DNA of 64,000 bases from Gautieria morchelliformis. Taxonomy: Eukaryota > Basidiomycota > Agaricomycetes > Gomphales > Gomphaceae. Location of the stretch: assembly GCA_015179125.1 (NCBI GenBank), contig WHVA01000121.1:124001-188000 (forward strand). Direction: 5' to 3'. The notes beneath the pieces are model-generated. The model saw only the letters and a list, made by a program, of their open reading frames with translations, searched no databases and was not told the DNA's origin. The position numbers were made by a program, and so were the translations under genes. Below, piece after piece: positions 1 to 10,339 of this stretch. Each line of letters opens with the position of its first letter. Position 1 is the stretch's first letter.

Positions 1-942
1 TTTGCATGGCAGGTATGTTGCCGGGTCGTTTTACGCGTTGTGGTGTTCGTCAATTCGGTTTTAAGCGACCTCAAGCCTTTACGAATACCGCTACACTCCA
101 AAAAGTCGAAACGGTGTCCGACGTGCCGTCATATACTTATCAAGCCCGAACAGAAAGCGCAATCCGTGCGCTACAAAATTAAACTTGTAGCCGCTAACTA
201 TCTGCCTGCCATCTCTGTGTCCTTACCTTCTCTTGCTCCTCCGCCTGCTACCATCGCGACCTTGAAGCGCTCCGTGGCCGGCAAGCCTGTACAAGAAGAC
301 GACAGGACAAGTCAAGCGCAGATGCAGGCCGGCAAAACCTATCCATTCCAGCTTGCTTTAACAAATCCTCTATACGATCCAATTACCGTGAAGCTCTCCA
401 TGCAGCGTACGACGAACCCGACAGGAAAGCGCCCGCCATTCGCCGTCTCATTGCCTGGCGCTGCGTTTCCTGTTGCTGCATATGCAGAAGCATGGGAGTA
501 CGAAGATGACGAGGAGATGTTTGGTGATGAACCTGAGGACATTGATGAATTGCTAGAAATGAGAGGTGTCGGCGTTGCAGAAAGGGAAGCCCGTAGCAAG
601 GGGAAAAATAAAACGGTAGGAGTCCTGGAAAAGAAAGCAAACATGACTGTTGTGGGTGGTGAAGTGGTCGTCGGCAAAGAAGGTAGAGGCGAAGTCAAGG
701 TGTGTCATCTTGGGCTGTCGCTTGGAATGTCTCACAGATGCGGCCAAAAGTTCAATATGATGGTGTCGTACACCTATCGTTCAGATGACCCTGCGCCATC
801 AGATGGAGGCTCCGAAGCAGGCACTGGGATAACAAAGACTCCCAAAAGCGGGTCTGGGCCTGAGATGAAGACATTCTCATTTTATATCATCGTTGACTTG
901 GGCGTGATAGTGCCGAAAGATGAGGCTAGGGCAGGGGACTGA
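1..942 (+). CDS. DCTN4: Dynactin subunit 4 (p62), C-terminal part; gene enters from the left edge
   Basis: This is the last part of a dynactin p62 gene. Dynactin is the dynein activator, and p62 sits at the pointed end of its Arp1 filament. The visible coding exons are 1..12 (cut by the window edge) and 66..942, separated by a 53-nt intron (13..65, GTATGT...AAG). The phase joins AG to C across the intron. The protein reads LRIPLHSKKSKRCPTC, the p62 motif with a CxxC pair, followed by the conserved KPEQKAQS stretch. An acidic low-complexity insert and a beta-rich C-terminal end follow. The TGA stop is at 940-942. An ATG-like start at 40 lies inside the intron, so it is not the real start. The family call is secure; the N-terminal zinc-finger part is outside the window. 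Confidence 0.88.
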   Translation, partial: FAWQVCCRVVLRVVVFVNSVLSDLKPLRIPLHSKKSKRCPTCRHILIKPEQKAQSVRYKIKLVAANYLPAISVSLPSLAPPPATIATLKRSVAGKPVQEDDRTSQAQMQAGKTYPFQLALTNPLYDPITVKLSMQRTTNPTGKRPPFAVSLPGAAFPVAAYAEAWEYEDDEEMFGDEPEDIDELLEMRGVGVAEREARSKGKNKTVGVLEKKANMTVVGGEVVVGKEGRGEVKVCHLGLSLGMSHRCGQKFNMMVSYTYRSDDPAPSDGGSEAGTGITKTPKSGSGPEMKTFSFYIIVDLGVIVPKDEARAGD

Positions 943-1483
943 CCCTCAGTTTCTTCCATTCAACTGAATTGATCTAGATCTGAGTCGTAGGTTGTAACGT
1001 TACATAACATATGTGACGCTTCGTGCCATGCATGAAATTTGCATCTGTATGCTTTTGGCTAGCTTGATTTGGGGTAATAGGATCTCTCACGAGCGGCAAC
1101 TACCAGGGTGCGCGTTATTTGTGGTTTTTTTGCCTAGAGGTTATAAGAATCTCCTTGCTGTGGCGAATTAAGACATGCAGTTTGAGTCAACGTAAAACGC
1201 CCCATTAACATACATGCTAATGATTCACAACCAACAGATAGGCGTTTCCTCACAGTATAATTGAGTGAAGAAGAGAAAGCAACATCCAAGATACTCGAAT
1301 AGGCAATGATGCGATCGTGTGGAGGGGAGAAATACAAATGTAGCATGAAGAGATACGAGAGGAAGGTGCGAATGGACCAGAAGAGCGAGAGATAAGATGG
1401 GCAGAGAACGTGAGTGTCAGGTGAGAGATAGAAAAATAAGAGCGAACGGGAGAAAGAATACGAACGACCTTGAAGACGATAAA
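943..1483. other. Convergent 3' intergenic region
   Basis: This 541-bp stretch lies between two convergent genes and presumably holds both 3' UTRs. I see no coding region, RNA gene or repeat in it. Confidence 0.5.
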
Positions 1484-3707
1484 TCACATGACAACACACT
1501 TGCAACATCCGGTGGCGTCCTCTTCCTCCATAGCTGGGTTATTATCCATGGTGGGCGGGCTGACCAAGATATGAGGCACGTCCTGTCTCTCTTTACGGCG
1601 GCCCATACCGTCGGTATCCGGTAAAGGTACCTGGTCAAGGGGAGATGCATATTGCGAGAAGGGCGGCGAAGATGGCATCGTCTGTCGTCTAGACCGCATG
1701 CTTTGCGACATGGACACATCTGGGGGATCCTCGGGGGCAGGAACGAGTTCAGACATATCTGGGTCTTCGGGCACTTGTGGTGCAGTCTCGTGTCGTCCGA
1801 CCTCTCCCATAGGAATTTCCTCGTCCGACATTGCAGGCTTGTACTTGGTGTGGTCATATGCAAACGTTCCCGGTGCCTTTTGTCTCTTGTCAGTCCCTTT
1901 ATTATGTCGCAGAGTGCTACAATCGCGTACCGGCGCCACGCGTGACTCCCGCGCCTGCCTCCTAGCTGCCGCCACTGGATCCTCCTGCTCATACTCGATG
2001 CCCATTCGCCGGGCAACGGTCGGAAGAATGACCTATGTACGAAACTGATATTAAGAAGCTTCCTGTCCGTTACAAGGCCACATACCTCGTCCCAGTTGCC
2101 ATCGCGAGGTAACGGCGAACGAGTGTCTGGGACGGCATCCGCTAGTCCCGCATACTCTGAAGGCTGGGCATCAGGTGTCACTCGCAAAGCGTCCGCTGCG
2201 CTCTTAGAACGTTTCTGTCCCTTTGTCTTGGATGATGGTTTCTTGCGGGGATTTGCAGGTGCGGGCGCACGCCCACGTTGTGTATGATCTGCTTTGGCAG
2301 GTATTGATGGCTCGGAAGCAGTTGGAAGCAGAGGTATGGAGTTTTTCGGGTTATTCGATCGAGGCTGTGGCTGTGGTATTCGGGTCTGAGATTTTGAAGT
2401 GGGTATTCGAGATGAAAGAGTGGAAGATGAGCCTGTGGCGTGTCGGTTATCATAGGTTGGTATCTGGGGTTGATCTTGGTGTGCATCAAGTTCTGTTGGC
2501 GGCTTATACGGGTGGTGATATGGCTCGTATTCGGCCTCCTCAGTTTCAAGGTCGGTAAGAGGCATCTCGTCTAGCACCCTGCCTGTCACCGTGTCGTCTT
2601 CGGGGTCAATATAGATGCTGGCTCGCTCCATGCTGGACACACTCTCAGCCCGCTTCCGCGAGACCACTGTGGTCTTCGCGGAGATAGGGTCTGGTTCCTC
2701 GTAAGGCCTCGTTCTCCCCGCAGATCCGCGAAGAGCATGCCCGAAGTTAGCAATATCGAGCATCTCCATTCGCTTCCCAACGCGATATTCACCGACGCCC
2801 CCATTGCGCGACACGTCCCCACGATACCAATGTTGGTAGGGTCGCTCTTCATCCGATGATGGTCGTCGGGTGAACTCACTCTGGAGCACCTTCGGGGGAG
2901 TATCATTGGCGAATGGCGGCCGCTCATCAACGATGGGCTGCCGAGCAAGACTGGCAGATGAACCCTTGACTCGAAGACTAGCATGCTGAGTCTCCGAGTC
3001 TACCGACGTGCTCTCTGAAGGTGAAAGGTTATGATTCGGGGGAAGGCTGACCTTAACACCGTTCAGAGACCCAAAGCCTTGACTTGACTGGCTGCCGCTC
3101 CGCATGCGCGTAGATACGGTGGGGATACGACTGGGTGTGGGTGTCGTGCGTCCGAGGGATGGACTCTGCACTCTTGGGGACGTATAGCCAGAGGCTGTTG
3201 GTGTCGGGATGCCATTTGTGGGCTTACCGTTTGGTAGAGCGGAGGTAGACGGTGTAGGCTCAAAGGGGAACGGCGTGGAATGCGTGCGCTGTCGCTTTGA
3301 ACCTGCGTTTCGAGTTTGCTCGGGAGGTGCAGGGGAGAGGGGTGCAGGGGAACGCTCGCCCCCTCGCGAGTAGCTTGGACGAGGTATCGCACTCGGGCGA
3401 TGTGGGTACGGTGCGGTAGAGACTGACGCGTCATCAACATGGCTCTGCAGTGGAGAGACGGTACGGGTGGTGTTCTGTGATAGATCTGGGGGCAATGGCC
3501 CTTCATCGGTGATGGAAATTGTGGACAAGCGTTTGGTGAGGATGCGGGATTCGCTCTCTAGTCCTGGCGATTCGACATTCAATATTCAGCACCTATGTTT
3601 GTCTGGCAGAAAAGGAGAAACACACGCTTTCTGAGTGAAGGGACGATGGTCTCGTCCCAGGAGGGAGGAGGCAGCGCGCCGTGTGGGCTGGCGGTGAGGG
3701 TGACCAT
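1484..3707 (-). CDS. Low-complexity fungal protein with C-terminal CaaX box
   Basis: The function is unknown. I propose three exons: complement(join(1484..2032, 2086..3563, 3626..3707)), 702 aa. The introns are 53 nt (2033..2085) and 62 nt (3564..3625), both GT-AG and in phase. The long ORF has no ATG of its own near the 5' end, and an in-frame stop lies just upstream. Adding the small first exon (ATG at 3707) gives a smooth N-terminus. The first ~480 residues are Ser/Pro/Thr-rich and disordered, with basic and acidic patches. The best-ordered segment spans the last splice (NWDE|VILPTVARRMGIEYE). The protein ends GCCKCVVM. CVVM is a CaaX motif (Met favours farnesylation), and the preceding Cys696/Cys697 resemble Ras palmitoylation sites. 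A lipid-anchored membrane protein is an inference. The ALG6 stop codon lies 151 bp upstream of this start, on the same strand. Confidence 0.7.
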
Positions 3708-3858
3708 AGCGATCCGCCACCGGATCCAACAGACTTCTCCTCGCGAAAAAGGTAAGTGTTATGGGCCCAGTGCTATGAAGAAAGGTACGGTGAGGTAACC
3801 TACAGGAACAATATATGATGAGGCGATAAATTAGCGCTGGTACAAATACAACCAACGT

Positions 3859-5947
3859 CTATGTATTCTCTTCTACGCTCATTTTATGGACAGACCGTCG
3901 GCCCACGCTGCTCGCCTTCGGTTCTCTATCCCTGGGTCTCGGTGGGCCAGCAAGAGCCCATCCAATCTCCGCCCCTCGCTTAATGCTCCAGAGCCACGTA
4001 CACCCGAACACGGCTGCACTAATCAGTACGTTGAGCACGGGGAACAAGTCCGGATACCGCGCAGGAGGTGTGACCACAGTCTCCGCGATATGCAAGGCTA
4101 GAATGGCGCCATATGAAGACTAAGGAAGGGGAAGTTTGAGCGGGCGCCAGTATCGCGTCGCGTGTGCACGTACCAGGGAGAGGACCCGGATAACTGCTCC
4201 AGATTTGACATTAAGCGGACTGTACCCGATGGCTCGGTTCCACAAAAGCGTCACTGCTACGTATTGTAGCCCCAAGCCATCCTTCTTCAGTAATGGCCAC
4301 ATGCTAAGAGTGCCCGTTCAGCCCGCTGTCTCCAAGCCCAGGATTACGCACCTGAAAACAGCAACATTATTGAAGAGGATTCCCCACTCCCAGTCCTCCC
4401 CAACGCCTCCGCTCTCAGCTCCAGATATGAGCAGGGTCGCCGGCATAAGTGGCAGCAGCACAGACTTCTCGTGCACCTGAAACGAGAAGAGGAAGAATGA
4501 CAGCGAAGAGGTAAGTAGTGCATATGGGATCACCACGAGCGTCGGGCACGAAATTTGGACGCGCTTCTTATCTTGCTTCTTGTTATCCCCGCGGGTCCTT
4601 TCAGCCGCAGACCAAGCCCCATACAGAAGTCCCCACACCATGGGCGCAAAGCCTGCGGCGGTAAAAATTGTGGACAAACGGACTAGCCCTGGTGCACCCA
4701 GCCACCGTCGCCATTTGACAACAACATCGCTCGCGCACCAGAAGTTGGCCACCTTGTCCTCAAAGAGTCCCCGGTTGAAGGGGAATATGCGTGAGAGTGG
4801 GTTGCGGATGGCGGCAGGACTCAACCACGGGAGGAAGAGTAGAAGCACAGTAAGAATTGTCGTGGCTGCCAAACGGAAGAATAGGCTGCGGCTATAATAA
4901 CACCGTGAAGACAGCGAAATACACAAAGTATAAAACACACCCATGATGGGGCCCGAGGAATAGGCATTTACCAAGAAGATATGACCCAATCGCGGGGGCG
5001 TAATAAAGTGCCATTTGCTTGAATGCAAGACTGAGTACGAAGAAAACAGCAGCAGTCAAATCAGATGACACCACTAGGGAATCGAGCGCCAGAAGCGCGA
5101 AGCCCAGCATTACAGAATTGTATTGGAAGTGACCAGAGTCTATAAGGATGACAGCTGGCTGAAGAAGCAAGCTGAGGAGTGCTACATGCTAAGGCGCTAT
5201 AAGCAATAATCGTCGCGAAATAATCAGAGTGCCCACTTGTGTCCGTCCCGACCTGTGCCGCAAAAACCGCTTCACAAAAAGGAATACCGCAGGAAAGTAC
5301 ACCAGTATGTCAGATAAGAGTACAGTTGCCCGCATGAATGTTTTGCTGTCTTCTGATTCATAACCTCGCGAAACGTCAAGCGCGAACCACGACGGCTCGA
5401 TCCACGAGCCGCTTCCCGCCGAGTTAGTGCAAGAAACAAGGTATGATACAGAAAGGCTCACATCTTCCCGCATAACCAGGAATGGTATGCCGTCAAGGGT
5501 GGGTAGTCGAGTCCCCAATACGGGAGGTCATAGGTGTACCACTGCCGGAGAGGAAGGTGTATGGTTATCTCCAGCCAGTGACGCTGTGCTTCATAGTCGC
5601 CAAACATTGGAGGCGTATTGAACCCTGAAAGCATTGTAAAAAAGATCCGGCCGTAATGTAACAAATAGACAAGACCAACCAGAATATCCACCGAGACTGA
5701 CAAGCCACTTGATCCACGCCGCACCTACCATGGACACGGGTATCACCCAGCCTCGCATCCCACTGCGATGCATCCAACGCACCCACTTCCGAGCCCACCC
5801 GCACTGCTCGTCTACGACACGTTTCTGACCCGCTGGTTGCTCTAGCAACGCCGAGAAACTGAGCTGTGGATGTCGGCTGAGCCGGTCATGCGCCATTGTG
5901 GGGGATACTGGGCGAGAGGAACCTGGAGAGATGCTTGGTGTGTACAT
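3859..5947 (-). CDS. ALG6: Dolichyl-P-Glc:Man9GlcNAc2-PP-dolichol alpha-1,3-glucosyltransferase
   Basis: This ER-membrane GT-C enzyme adds the first glucose to the lipid-linked oligosaccharide for N-glycosylation. I read seven exons: complement(join(3859..4119, 4174..4303, 4352..4891, 4941..5188, 5237..5411, 5462..5624, 5680..5947)), 594 aa. The six introns are 48-55 nt, all GT-AG, and every phase closes. The family signatures run in order: GDYEAQRHW near residue 98 (the luminal GT-C acidic motif), [20 protein letters not shown], then [14 protein letters not shown]. After those come [24 protein letters not shown] and [12 protein letters not shown]. Several hydrophobic helices separate them. 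The N-terminal ~60 residues are hydrophilic. The start ATG at 5947 opens the only frame that joins exon 2 in phase. The weakest splice is the donor at 4940 (GTGTGT). Confidence 0.92.
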
Positions 5948-6393
5948 CCATTTTTGGGATTCGGTCTGGAGGAGATGATGTCTTCGCGGAACGGGTGCAT
6001 GGATCTCGGACTGCGACACTTCCGAACTTCCGGTGAAACAACGATAAATACTTTCGAAGCCGGCGGAATAGAATCCAGGCATATACTACACTCACTCTGC
6101 GTAGCTCTGTCTGCTGGTGTTTGAAGTCCTAGATGGTTGCCGCTGCCGTACACGTTGACTGAACTGTGTGGCCGAGGATGTGCTTCTCATTCGAGGGAAG
6201 GGTTGCGAGGGTCCAGAAAAATCAGGTATCGAGAAATCAGCCATGGGGGCGCCTTATGCCTTGCGCTATGCTGCCACTTTCTGTGTCCACTCCGTCCGAG
6301 CCAAGTAAAATTTGATTCCGCGGCGACGATTATATTTAAAACAGGCTTTATTGCATAAGCACTATGCATCATAAAAAGGTATTGATTGAGGTA
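5948..6393. other. Intergenic region between thioesterase 3' end and ALG6 start
   Basis: This 446-bp stretch lies between two minus-strand genes. It must hold the ALG6 promoter and the thioesterase 3' UTR. Overlapping ORFs on both strands run into it, but none has family similarity I recognise. Confidence 0.4.
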
Positions 6394-7510
6394 TCAAGGA
6401 TCATCCACATCGAGGCCTTCGACCACATTCTCTCCGTCCTCCGAGAATTTCACATTTTTCTGGGAGATGTGGTTAGGTGGAGTAAGATATTCTTACCATC
6501 GCACATACGGGGTGATCATTACTCTTTCCAACATATTTCGTGTGGTCTAATATTCATTCATTTATTTAAGTATTAAGTAGGTAGTCAAAATTTGAAGGGA
6601 ATCCTCACGGCCAAAAGCAACGAGCTGCCCCGTTTTGTCCATGAACTCAACCCTTGTATATGCCAATGACCGACCTGTGATGTGAATAGAATAAGTTTCA
6701 CACTTCGCCGCCATATAACTTTCAGCATGTTCGGTTGTTAACGTACCCAATCCCACAACGACGGCCTTTGCATTGAGTACGTCGCCTGTCGTACCTGCAC
6801 TTCTGACAAAGGAAGTGCCAATATCCGTCGACACACCTTGAAGAAGGAAATGAATACCAGAAGTTAAAATGCTCTCGGGAAGAGAAGAAAATAGTATGAA
6901 TGGACAACAAATATAATACTCACCTGTCATATAGTGGCCTTTCGTGGCTAAATAAATACGCTTTGGTAATCCGCAGAGGATGTTCTAGATGAAAGCTCAC
7001 GTACCCACGGCAAGAGAACCAAGGGTATCAGTGAGAGAAGCAATAAGCCCACCATGCACTGTCTGACGTCAACGTGTCATTTAGGAGACGAAGTGTCAGG
7101 AGATTGAAGAACGCACCCGAACCCTATTAACTAGAATTATGTTACGACTTGACGGGCTGCGACTTGTCGGACAAACAAACATATATACTTACGATTATAA
7201 TTCTCTATCTTGAGGGAAGCATACACCACGCCTGGGACAGCTTTCTCAATTTTGAGCTACGCACTTAATAAGATCCATCGTATTGTGTGCTTGCAAAGCG
7301 TTACAGTACCTGAGGAAAACATGCTACATCATGCCCTATTCAAGTTTACGGCCTTACAATAATGACACTGGCGAAGGTCTGGTCAAGGCTCCGCACCTTT
7401 ATTGGTCAGAAATGAGCCCCATACCTTTTATATCGTGACCGTTAGTTTCTCACCAAAATTGGTAGTGGCAGAGACTCAACTCGGCGAGTAAACCTCAAGC
7501 ATGCTGCCAT
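6394..7510 (-). CDS. Hotdog-fold acyl-CoA thioesterase (THEM2/ACOT13-like)
   Basis: This is a PaaI/THEM2-type thioesterase that hydrolyses acyl-CoA, probably in or near mitochondria by family analogy. No single ORF covers it. Splicing gives eleven exons: complement(join(6394..6459, 6497..6546, 6609..6674, 6747..6836, 6924..6947, 7005..7062, 7117..7130, 7193..7256, 7310..7335, 7397..7424, 7481..7510)). The product is 171 aa, the usual family length. Diagnostic segments are GHDVACFP, VHGGLIASLTDTLGS (His57-Gly-Gly, Asp66), GVSTDIGTSF and GRSLAYTRVEF. Near the end is QLVAFGHHTKYVG. Four exons are only 14-28 nt. The first intron is ambiguous: a GTTGAG donor gives a 56-nt intron, while GTGAGA would leave only 29 nt. 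Both keep the frame. The start lies 52 bp from the divergent UTP30-like gene. Confidence 0.82.
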
Positions 7511-7562
7511 GATCGACAATGAAACTCGTCACACAGTGTGACACACTATTTTCTGTGCCAAA
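7511..7562. promoter_or_regulatory. 52-bp divergent start-to-start gap
   Basis: The inferred start codons of the minus-strand thioesterase (7510) and the plus-strand L1-domain gene (7563) are only 52 bp apart. Core promoters and 5' UTRs must overlap or lie within the neighbouring first exons. No clear TATA box is visible. The exact gap depends on both start calls being right. Confidence 0.45.
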
Positions 7563-9122
7563 ATGGTCAGTGACTCTAGCTCTCTCATCGGTGGCCATGT
7601 GTCTCTCGAGCAATGTCACAAGGCAGCATCGGCATTACTCAAACATGCTCGCGAAAAGCAACGAGAGTTGGACGAAACAGAACTTCTCCCTGGCAAGGAG
7701 CAGCATGTTTGGTTGGTTATGACCGTTAAACGGATGCAACCCATGAAGAACCTTAAGCCTCACCAAATGTGAGTATTCCTGAAGCTCAGTTTCTCATGCA
7801 GTTTATGCCGAATTGTCAATCAGTGTAATAGAGCACCCGCTTGTTGACCCTCGGACAACCTCTGTCTGTTTAATCACCAAGGATCCGCAACGGGAGTATA
7901 AGGATCTACTGGAGTCGCACAACATCAAGTTTGTGTCCCGTGTCGTCGGCATCGAAAAGCTTAGGGGCAAGTTCAAAGGGTTCGATGCACGGCGGTTACT
8001 CTTGCGCGAAAATGGACTTTTTCTCGCAGACAAGAGGGTAATCCCGTTGTTACCTCAGCTGCTCGGGAAGCAATGGTTTAAGGCAAAGAAGTGCGTATTA
8101 TCAATGAATTACTTCCATAGGCCGCAGAGCACTTGGCTAACGCTTTGGTAGGCAACCAATACCTGTCACGTTAACGAAGAAAGACCTTAAGGCTGAGCTG
8201 GAAAAGGCTATATCATCTACCTACATGCACCAAAATAAAGGGACTTGCACGTACGTCGTTATGAATACTTTGCTACACGTATACTCACCCTTTCATAGCT
8301 CAATAAAAATAGCAACCATCTCGCACACGGATAGCCAAGTTGTATCCAACCTGAAAGCAGCCATCCCTGCTGCGGTTTCCCATATCCATGGTGGGTGGGA
8401 CAACGTGCAGAGTTTCAACATCAAAACCTCGAGCAGCGTCAGTTTGCCCATATGGACTTGTCCGCTGGGTAGCGATGAGCCTGGCAGTCGTTGGGAAGGC
8501 ATGACAATAGATGAGGGTGAATGGGAGGGAATTGGTGGTGACGAAAAGAATGAAGCAGAAGAAGCGGCGGAACAGTCGGAGTCAACGAAACCACAGGATG
8601 CGTCCCCACAAAGTAACCGCAGGAAGCGGACTGCGGAAGCGGAAGCGGAGGCCGGTGTCGCGAAGAAGAAGACGAGGAAAATCAAAACAACAGAGGTATT
8701 TCAGCAGCATCAGTGAATCCTCCCCTTGTACTTGCTTTTCAAGCCTCTTTCCCATGTAGTTACAGACGTCAAAGATCTCTTTGCCTGATGGCCGTGCCGC
8801 TCATGATACACGGCTCTCTGATTCATTAGCCGGTAATAGAGCACCATCTCAGCGATGACATGCTCTGATGTCATCTGCATCTACAGGCCAGCCTTTATCC
8901 AAGAGACCGTCACTTAAGGATTCTTCCGCCACGCTCCCTCCGAAATTGAAATCAGTTTCGGATCAAGCTGGTCCTCAAAAGGCCATCACTCGGAAGGAAA
9001 TCAAGCAAAAGGTTACATTCGTTGACGCCAAGGTTGAAAGGAAGAAGGGAAGGTTACGGGTACCAGAGAAGAGTGCGCGAAAAGGTGTCAAAGCCCGGAT
9101 GGTGGGGAAATTGAAGGCTTGA
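7563..9122 (+). CDS. Ribosomal L1 domain-containing ribosome-biogenesis protein (UTP30/CIC1-like)
   Basis: This belongs to the L1-domain nucleolar family (yeast Utp30 and Cic1/Nsa3, human RSL1D1), which acts in pre-ribosome assembly. I read six exons: join(7563..7768, 7824..8090, 8152..8250, 8299..8695, 8766..8793, 8887..9122), 410 aa. Introns are 48-93 nt with phases that close. The L1 fold covers about residues 15-240. Recognisable pieces are IEHPLVDPRTTSVCLI, the K-rich FKGFDARRLLL, RVIPLLPQLLGKQWF, and the late strand SVSLPIWTCPLG. The C-terminal third is acidic, then strongly basic (RRKRTAEAEAEAG, KKKTRKIK, EKSARKGVKARM), fitting nucleolar RNA binding. The 28-nt exon 5 is the least certain part; without it the last basic exon is out of frame. 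I cannot decide between the UTP30 and CIC1 orthologues. Confidence 0.85.
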
Positions 9123-10339
9123 CTGCTGTTTCGTTGGATTGCTTCTTGTATCTGGATTTTGAGGCAGGTGGCAACCTGTCATTAAGCCACCCTTTGCTTA
9201 TGGGGGAACCTAGGAATAGGTGGCGCCCAAGAGTCAAGCACTCGTTGACCCTTCTCTCATTCTCTCCTTATCCGAGTCGCTGCTTCTGAGTTGATTATAA
9301 TTGCTACGCAACCGCTGGTCCCAAACACCTCGCTGCTAGCACATGATCCATCGTCTCACCCTTACTACCATGCTGCGGTGACACTGGCAATCCAGCCTTC
9401 CTTGAAGCCCCTTTCAGAGTTTGATATAAAGAGTGGATTTATTAGTACCAGAAGTTCACCACATCAGGTAGCGTAGCACAAGAGCCTTTATCGATGTTTT
9501 GTTCTAAGCTTCCTTGACGTTTCAGTTTTGTTTACCTTGTCGTAGTAACCCCATGCACCGGCGAGATTTTCTAACCAACAGGCGGTTGGTCGTGTCTTCC
9601 GTCACGTATAATATGTCCGCGACGGAAGCCATGTTGAAGGATCCGTGCATGGGTCTGCCGAAGGAGGTATTTCATTTCATACCATCATGATTCCGGAATA
9701 ACATAGACGTTTTGCGCTACTACTAGGGCCCGAGATGGTGTGAGCTTCAAGAGATTAGCGGCGCACCTAAAATAAGCAGTGATTGGAGATAGATCTGAAG
9801 TGGTGGCGTTCCATGGCTGGTTAGATGCGCCACATCGAATTGATTGATGGCTGGCTGACGGTTGCCGGAGTGTAGCAACCTCAACCCACCGACTGATAGA
9901 AATTACACACTGTCATAGACCGTCATGTCTGCCAGTCGTCGTCGTCAGATGCATCAGCTGTGTTAGCCTGGCTACAGGGGTCACCGGCAGGGGCACCACA
10001 GGGGCTCACAATATTGCACCGCAAGGGGGCCTTTTGACCATCTCCTGATGATCCCAGTCGCAATTGGTGCCATGGTCTGTCGGAATCACAGTCCATGGAA
10101 ACATGTGACCCACCCTGTAAAGAGTTTTGTAATGTTCCCCCAGAAATCTAGCCAGTTGACCCAAAGTATATACGGTAACGCATAACTCCAGGTGCAGCTG
10201 CGCAAGTACCTATACTGTAGGTACCGGCGGTAATATTATCGTACGGATATGGTGAGAATGGAAAATAAAACCAAAGTCCGTCTTCTCACGCAAACTGTGT
10301 GAGGCCAGCGGGCGTCCCGCTTCTCCAGCTTCCACGACA
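9123..10339. other. 1.2-kb intergenic region upstream of the RasGEF gene
   Basis: No coding region with family similarity and no repeat shared with the rest of the window is visible. It presumably contains the UTP30-like 3' UTR and the RasGEF promoter. A short ORF at 9291-9476 has no recognisable features. Confidence 0.4.

Noticed and set aside
3758-3770. GTTATGGGCCCAG, close to the copia primer-binding motif
   Set aside because: No LTR, Gag or other retroelement sequence is nearby; it lies in the gap between two host genes and is most likely chance.
5842-6153. Minus-strand ORF overlapping the ALG6 5' end
   Set aside because: Its frame does not join ALG6 exons, and the residues shared with ALG6 frames are only frame-shifted readings of the same DNA.
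9291-9476. Short plus-strand ORF in the 1.2-kb intergenic region
   Set aside because: No similarity, no coding bias I can see, and an alternative start only.
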